From Angelakisella sp. (GTDB taxonomy: Bacteria > Bacillota > Clostridia > Oscillospirales > Ruminococcaceae), in assembly GCA_022795575.1 (NCBI GenBank), contig JAAWGY010000008.1, positions 1-22,811 on the forward strand: DNA of 22,811 bases, given 5' to 3'. Under the pieces are notes generated by a model, which saw nothing but the letters and a program-made list of their open reading frames with translations, did no database searches and was not told the DNA's origin. The position numbers were made by a program, and so were the translations under genes. Shown here piece after piece: positions 19,744 to 22,811 of the stretch (the stretch's first letter is position 1; each line of letters opens with the position of its first letter).

Positions 19744-22122
19744 ATGAAGAATAAACATTATATCGCCCTGGAGCTGGATAAGGTGCTGGAGCTGCTGGCG
19801 GCAAAAACCACCAGCGCCGCCAGCGCCGCCCGCGCCCGGGACCTGCTGCCCTACAGCGACTGGCGGGATGTCCGCCGTGCCGTCAGCCAGACGGCAGAGA
19901 TCAACAGCCTTTCGGTCCGCTTTGGCACCCCCGGCCTGGGGGGTATCCGGGACTGCGGGGCGGAGCTGCACCGGGCCCAGGTGGGGGGGAGGCTCTCCAT
20001 CCCGGAGCTGCTGTCGGTCTGCCGGGTGCTGCGGACCATCCGCAGCGTCAAGGACTGGCGCCGGCAGGCGGAGGAGCCCACCGGCTGCGACCACCTCTTT
20101 GGCGCCCTCACACCCAACCGGGCCCTGGAGGAGGAGATCGACCGCTGCGTCCTGAACGACGAGGAGCTCCAGGATACCGCCTCGGCGGAGCTGGCCAGCA
20201 TCCGCCGCAAGATCCGCAAGGCCCAGCTTTCCATCCGGGAGCGGCTGGACAGCATCATCAAAAGCCCCCAGTACGCCCAGGTGCTCCAGGAGCCTATCGT
20301 CACCATCCGGGACGGCCGGTTTGTGGTGCCGGTAAAGGCGGAGCGCAAGGGGGAGCTGCGGGGGCTGGTCCACGATACCTCCGGCTCCGGCGCCACCGTC
20401 TTTGTGGAGCCCATGGCGGTGGTGGACGCCAACAACGAGATCCGCATCCTCCGGGGGGAGGAGCAGGAGGAGGTGGACCGCATCCTGCTGGAGCTCTCCG
20501 GCAGGGTGGGGGAGATGGGGGAGCAGATCGCCGAATCCTTTGACGCCCTGGTGGAGCTGGACGTTCTCTTTGCCAAATCCCGGCTGGCCGACGCCATGGG
20601 GGCCAGCGTGCCGGAGATCCGCCAGGACCGGCTGCTGCGGCTGAACAAGGCCCGGCACCCCCTCATCCCCCGGGAAAGGGTGGTGCCGGTGGATATCACC
20701 CTGGGGGACGGCTTTGATACCCTGGTGATCACCGGCCCCAATACCGGCGGCAAGACGGTGGCGCTGAAGACGCTGGGCCTGCTGACGCTGATGGCCGCCT
20801 GCGGCCTGCTGCTGCCCTGCGGGGACGGCAGCTGCGTGCCGGTGTTTGACCGGGTGCTGGCGGATATCGGGGACGAGCAAAGCATCGAGCAGAGCCTTTC
20901 CACCTTCTCGGCCCACATCACCAATATCATCTCCATTTTGGAGTGGACCGGCCCCCGCAGCCTGGTCCTCACCGACGAGCTGGGGGCGGGGACCGACCCG
21001 GTGGAGGGTGCCGCCCTGGCTGTCTCCATCCTGGAGGCCCTGCGGCGGAAGGGCGCCCTTGTGGCCGCCACCACCCACTACGCGGAGATCAAGATGTACG
21101 CCCTGACCACCCCCGGGGTGGAAAACGGCAGCTGCGAGTTTAACGTGGAAACGCTTTCCCCCACCTACCGGCTGCTGATCGGGGTGCCGGGGCGGTCCAA
21201 CGCCTTTGCCATCAGCGCCCGGCTGGGCCTGCCGGAGGAGGTCATCGACCGCGCCAAGGAGCTGGTGAGCAGCGAGAACACCCGCTTTGAGGACGTGGTG
21301 AGCGACCTGGAGCGGACCCGCCAGGAGCTGGAAAAGGAGCAGCAGGCCGCCGCCAGCCGCCGCCAGCAGATGGATTCGCTGAAAGCGGAGATGGAGGAGG
21401 AGCGCCAGCGGCTCTATGCCCGGCTGGACCAGGAGGCCCAGCAGGCCCGCCAGCAGGCACAGACCATGGTGGAGCGGGTGAAGAGCCAGACCGACCTGCT
21501 GCTCAACGAGCTGGAGGAGCTGAAGAAGCAGCAGGACAAGGAGGAGTTTTCCCAAAAGCTCTCCCAGCTGCGGGCAGGGTACAAGGGGCGCATCGAGCAC
21601 CTGCGGGATATGGCTGACCCGGTGGCCCAGCGCCGGGGGGAGGCCTACACCCTGCCCCGGAAGCTGCGGAGCGGCGACACGGTGCTGCTCACCGGGCTGA
21701 ACCTGGAGGGGACGGTCCTTTCCGGCCCGGACAGCTCCGGGTGCTATATGGTCCAGGCCGGCATCCTGAAAAGCAAGGTGAAGGAGGAGGAGCTGCGGCT
21801 GGTGGACACCAAGGACCGCAAGGTGACGGTAAACGGCCGGCGGCGCGCCACCTCCACCGAAAGCAGGGTGAACCGGGAGGCCCGCACCGAAATCGACATC
21901 CGGGGGATGGACACCATCGACGGCATCGCCACAGTGGACCGCTTTTTGGACCAGGCGGCGCTGATGGGGATGGGCACCGTCACCATCATCCACGGCAAGG
22001 GCACCGGCGCCCTGCGTACCGCCATCCAGAACCACCTGCGCAAGCTGAAGAGCATCAAGTCCTTCCGCCCCGGGATGTACGGGGAGGGGGAGGCCGGGGT
22101 GACGGTGGTGGAGCTGAAATAA
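19744..22122 (+). CDS. mutS2: MutS2 endonuclease/ATPase
   Basis: The protein has 792 residues, full length for the family. The MutS lever and clamp regions (about 1-320) lead to the ATPase with Walker A ITGPNTGGKT (329-338), Walker B LVLTDELGAGTDP (407-419) and ATTHYAEIKMYA. A long coiled coil follows (about 500-620, Glu/Gln/Arg-rich), then a linker and the C-terminal Smr domain (715-792) with EIDIRGMD and HGKGTGALR (750-758). MutS2 suppresses homologous recombination or, in Bacillus, binds and splits collided ribosomes; it does not do mismatch repair. ATG at 19744 has GAGG nine bases upstream. It is separated from recO by a 950-base repeat-filled gap and ends at a bidirectional terminator. 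Confidence 0.97.
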   Translation: MKNKHYIALELDKVLELLAAKTTSAASAARARDLLPYSDWRDVRRAVSQTAEINSLSVRFGTPGLGGIRDCGAELHRAQVGGRLSIPELLSVCRVLRTIRSVKDWRRQAEEPTGCDHLFGALTPNRALEEEIDRCVLNDEELQDTASAELASIRRKIRKAQLSIRERLDSIIKSPQYAQVLQEPIVTIRDGRFVVPVKAERKGELRGLVHDTSGSGATVFVEPMAVVDANNEIRILRGEEQEEVDRILLELSGRVGEMGEQIAESFDALVELDVLFAKSRLADAMGASVPEIRQDRLLRLNKARHPLIPRERVVPVDITLGDGFDTLVITGPNTGGKTVALKTLGLLTLMAACGLLLPCGDGSCVPVFDRVLADIGDEQSIEQSLSTFSAHITNIISILEWTGPRSLVLTDELGAGTDPVEGAALAVSILEALRRKGALVAATTHYAEIKMYALTTPGVENGSCEFNVETLSPTYRLLIGVPGRSNAFAISARLGLPEEVIDRAKELVSSENTRFEDVVSDLERTRQELEKEQQAAASRRQQMDSLKAEMEEERQRLYARLDQEAQQARQQAQTMVERVKSQTDLLLNELEELKKQQDKEEFSQKLSQLRAGYKGRIEHLRDMADPVAQRRGEAYTLPRKLRSGDTVLLTGLNLEGTVLSGPDSSGCYMVQAGILKSKVKEEELRLVDTKDRKVTVNGRRRATSTESRVNREARTEIDIRGMDTIDGIATVDRFLDQAALMGMGTVTIIHGKGTGALRTAIQNHLRKLKSIKSFRPGMYGEGEAGVTVVELK

Positions 22123-22139
22123 CCCCCAACGATGAACAA

Positions 22140-22168
22140 AAAAGCGGCAGCGTATCGCTGCCGCTTTT
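22140..22168. terminator. Bidirectional intrinsic terminator between mutS2 and the PEBP gene
   Basis: A perfect 13-bp stem AAAAGCGGCAGCG (22140-22152) with 22156-22168 and a three-base TAT loop. It has T4 at the right end and, on the minus strand, a T run of six (22138-22143 read as A on plus). It ends two bases before the PEBP stop codon. Confidence 0.93.
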
Positions 22169-22170
22169 CG

Positions 22171-22647
22171 TTATCCAAAGATGCCGGTGACGGTGCCCTG
22201 CTGGAGGATGTGCCCCTTTGCCGCCTGCAAAAAGCCCTTTTTGGTGGTCCAGGGGCTCAGGCCAAGGGCGCAGTTTAGGATGTAGACGGTAAAGCGGTAC
22301 CGGTGCTGCCTCCCCTTGGGGGGCTTGGGCCCGGCGTACCGGTGCCAGCCGTAGGCCATGCCCTGGACCGCGCCCCCCAGGGAGGGAGGGCGTCGCCCGG
22401 GGGGGATGGCCCCGACGATTTGGGGGGAGGCCGGAAGGTCGTAGATCACCCAGTGGGTGAAGTTGCGGAAGAGGGGGTGGCTGATGTCCTCCAGTGTGAT
22501 GGCGATGGTCTTGGCGGCGGGGGAAAGGTTTTCGAGGATAAACGCCGGCGAAAGGTCCCTGCCCCTGCCGGTGTTATCCAGGGGGAAGGTGCCGTTTTCC
22601 TCCAGGCCGGCGCAGCGCACCCGCAGGGTTCGGCTGTCCGCTGACAT
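22171..22647 (-). CDS. PEBP family protein (YbhB/YbcL type)
   Basis: The protein has 158 residues, normal for the bacterial phosphatidylethanolamine-binding-protein family. Signatures: DLSPAFILENLSP (the DxSP motif, 33-45), ITLEDISHPLFRNFTHWVIYDLP (51-73, corresponding to the D.D.P...FTHWV block), and YAGPKPPKGRQHRYRFTVYIL (GPxPPxGxHxY block). Here the D.DAP part is EDISHP, slightly divergent. Bacterial members have no settled function. No signal peptide is seen. The start at 22645-22647 has AAGGAGG eight bases upstream; a GTG at 22653 sits on that site. Confidence 0.93.
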   Translation of the reverse strand: MSADSRTLRVRCAGLEENGTFPLDNTGRGRDLSPAFILENLSPAAKTIAITLEDISHPLFRNFTHWVIYDLPASPQIVGAIPPGRRPPSLGGAVQGMAYGWHRYAGPKPPKGRQHRYRFTVYILNCALGLSPWTTKKGFLQAAKGHILQQGTVTGIFG

Positions 22648-22684
22648 AAACACGCCTCCTTTTTGAATCGGAATAGGTTATATA

Positions 22685-22693
22685 ATTATAGCA
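22685..22693 (-). promoter_or_regulatory. Extended -10 promoter of the PEBP gene
   Basis: The minus strand reads TGCTATAAT, a TGn plus a perfect -10 (22685-22690). No good -35 at 17 bases. Transcription would start near 22678, about 30 bases before the start codon. Confidence 0.6.
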
Positions 22694-22714
22694 ACCATCA
22701 AAATTGTCGGCCCC

Positions 22715-22811
22715 CATCTGGACGGCAGCTTTCCCAGCTGCCTTTGTCCCAAAAACTTGAAAGCCATCAAGGCTTCCTGCGTTTTTGGGGCTTCGGCAGC
22801 TGAAAAAGCTC
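22715..22811 (+). repeat. Palindromic intergenic element, partial copy cut by window end
   Basis: GACGGCAGCTTTCCCAGCTGCCTTTG, written here in parts as GACGGC, TTTCC and CTGCCTTTG, followed by CCAAAAACTTG and TTCCTGCGTTTTTGG, matches the left arm, core and start of the right arm of 18825-18987 in the same order and strand. Its left terminal repeat is not recognisable and its right end lies outside the window. Confidence 0.65.

Overview
The window reads as chromosomal DNA of a high-GC Clostridia member, most likely an Oscillospiraceae/Ruminococcaceae-type gut bacterium. This is inference from three things: the Firmicutes-style order phoH, ybeY, era, yqzL-like, recO; strong AAGGAGG ribosome binding sites; and GC-rich, hairpin-dense intergenic repeats that I associate with genomes of this group. 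No plasmid, phage, transposase, CRISPR, rRNA or tRNA was seen.

Left part (about 1-6900), minus strand. Seven genes follow one another, read from right to left: an RluD-type pseudouridine synthase, a ROK-family sugar kinase, a glycine-rich two-membrane-segment protein with a TPM domain, a PspA/IM30 protein, a VanR-like response regulator, a VanS-like histidine kinase, and a small uncharacterised protein whose frame has no ordinary start codon. An intrinsic terminator lies between pspA and the VanR-like gene. The TPM, PspA and two-component genes together look like an envelope-stress module; no vancomycin-resistance ligase genes are present.

Middle part (about 6850-14250). Two divergent sigma-A-type promoters sit back to back at 6856-6916. 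The plus one drives a small stand-alone PRD protein. Next come a minus-strand YfbR-like 5'-deoxynucleotidase, a large plus-strand YfhO-family membrane protein, and a 1047-residue soluble hybrid histidine kinase with two receivers and its own promoter and terminator. Convergent to it is a 34-residue single-span membrane peptide gene on the minus strand.

Right part (about 14390-22811). This is a housekeeping cluster on the plus strand: phoH, ybeY, era, a two-TM Ala/Glu-rich protein of unknown function, yqzL-like overlapping recO, then mutS2. A bidirectional terminator separates mutS2 from a convergent PEBP (YbhB/YbcL) gene.

The most unusual structure is in the gaps. A family of long imperfect palindromes occurs four times (1-106 cut by the window edge, 16025-16247, 18825-18987 with a perfect 23-bp terminal inverted repeat, and 22715-22811 cut by the edge). 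Hairpin-chain modules are also present (115-187 and 18989-19063), as is a head-to-tail duplication (19091-19246 and 19247-19460). These look like non-autonomous, MITE-like or REP-like elements.
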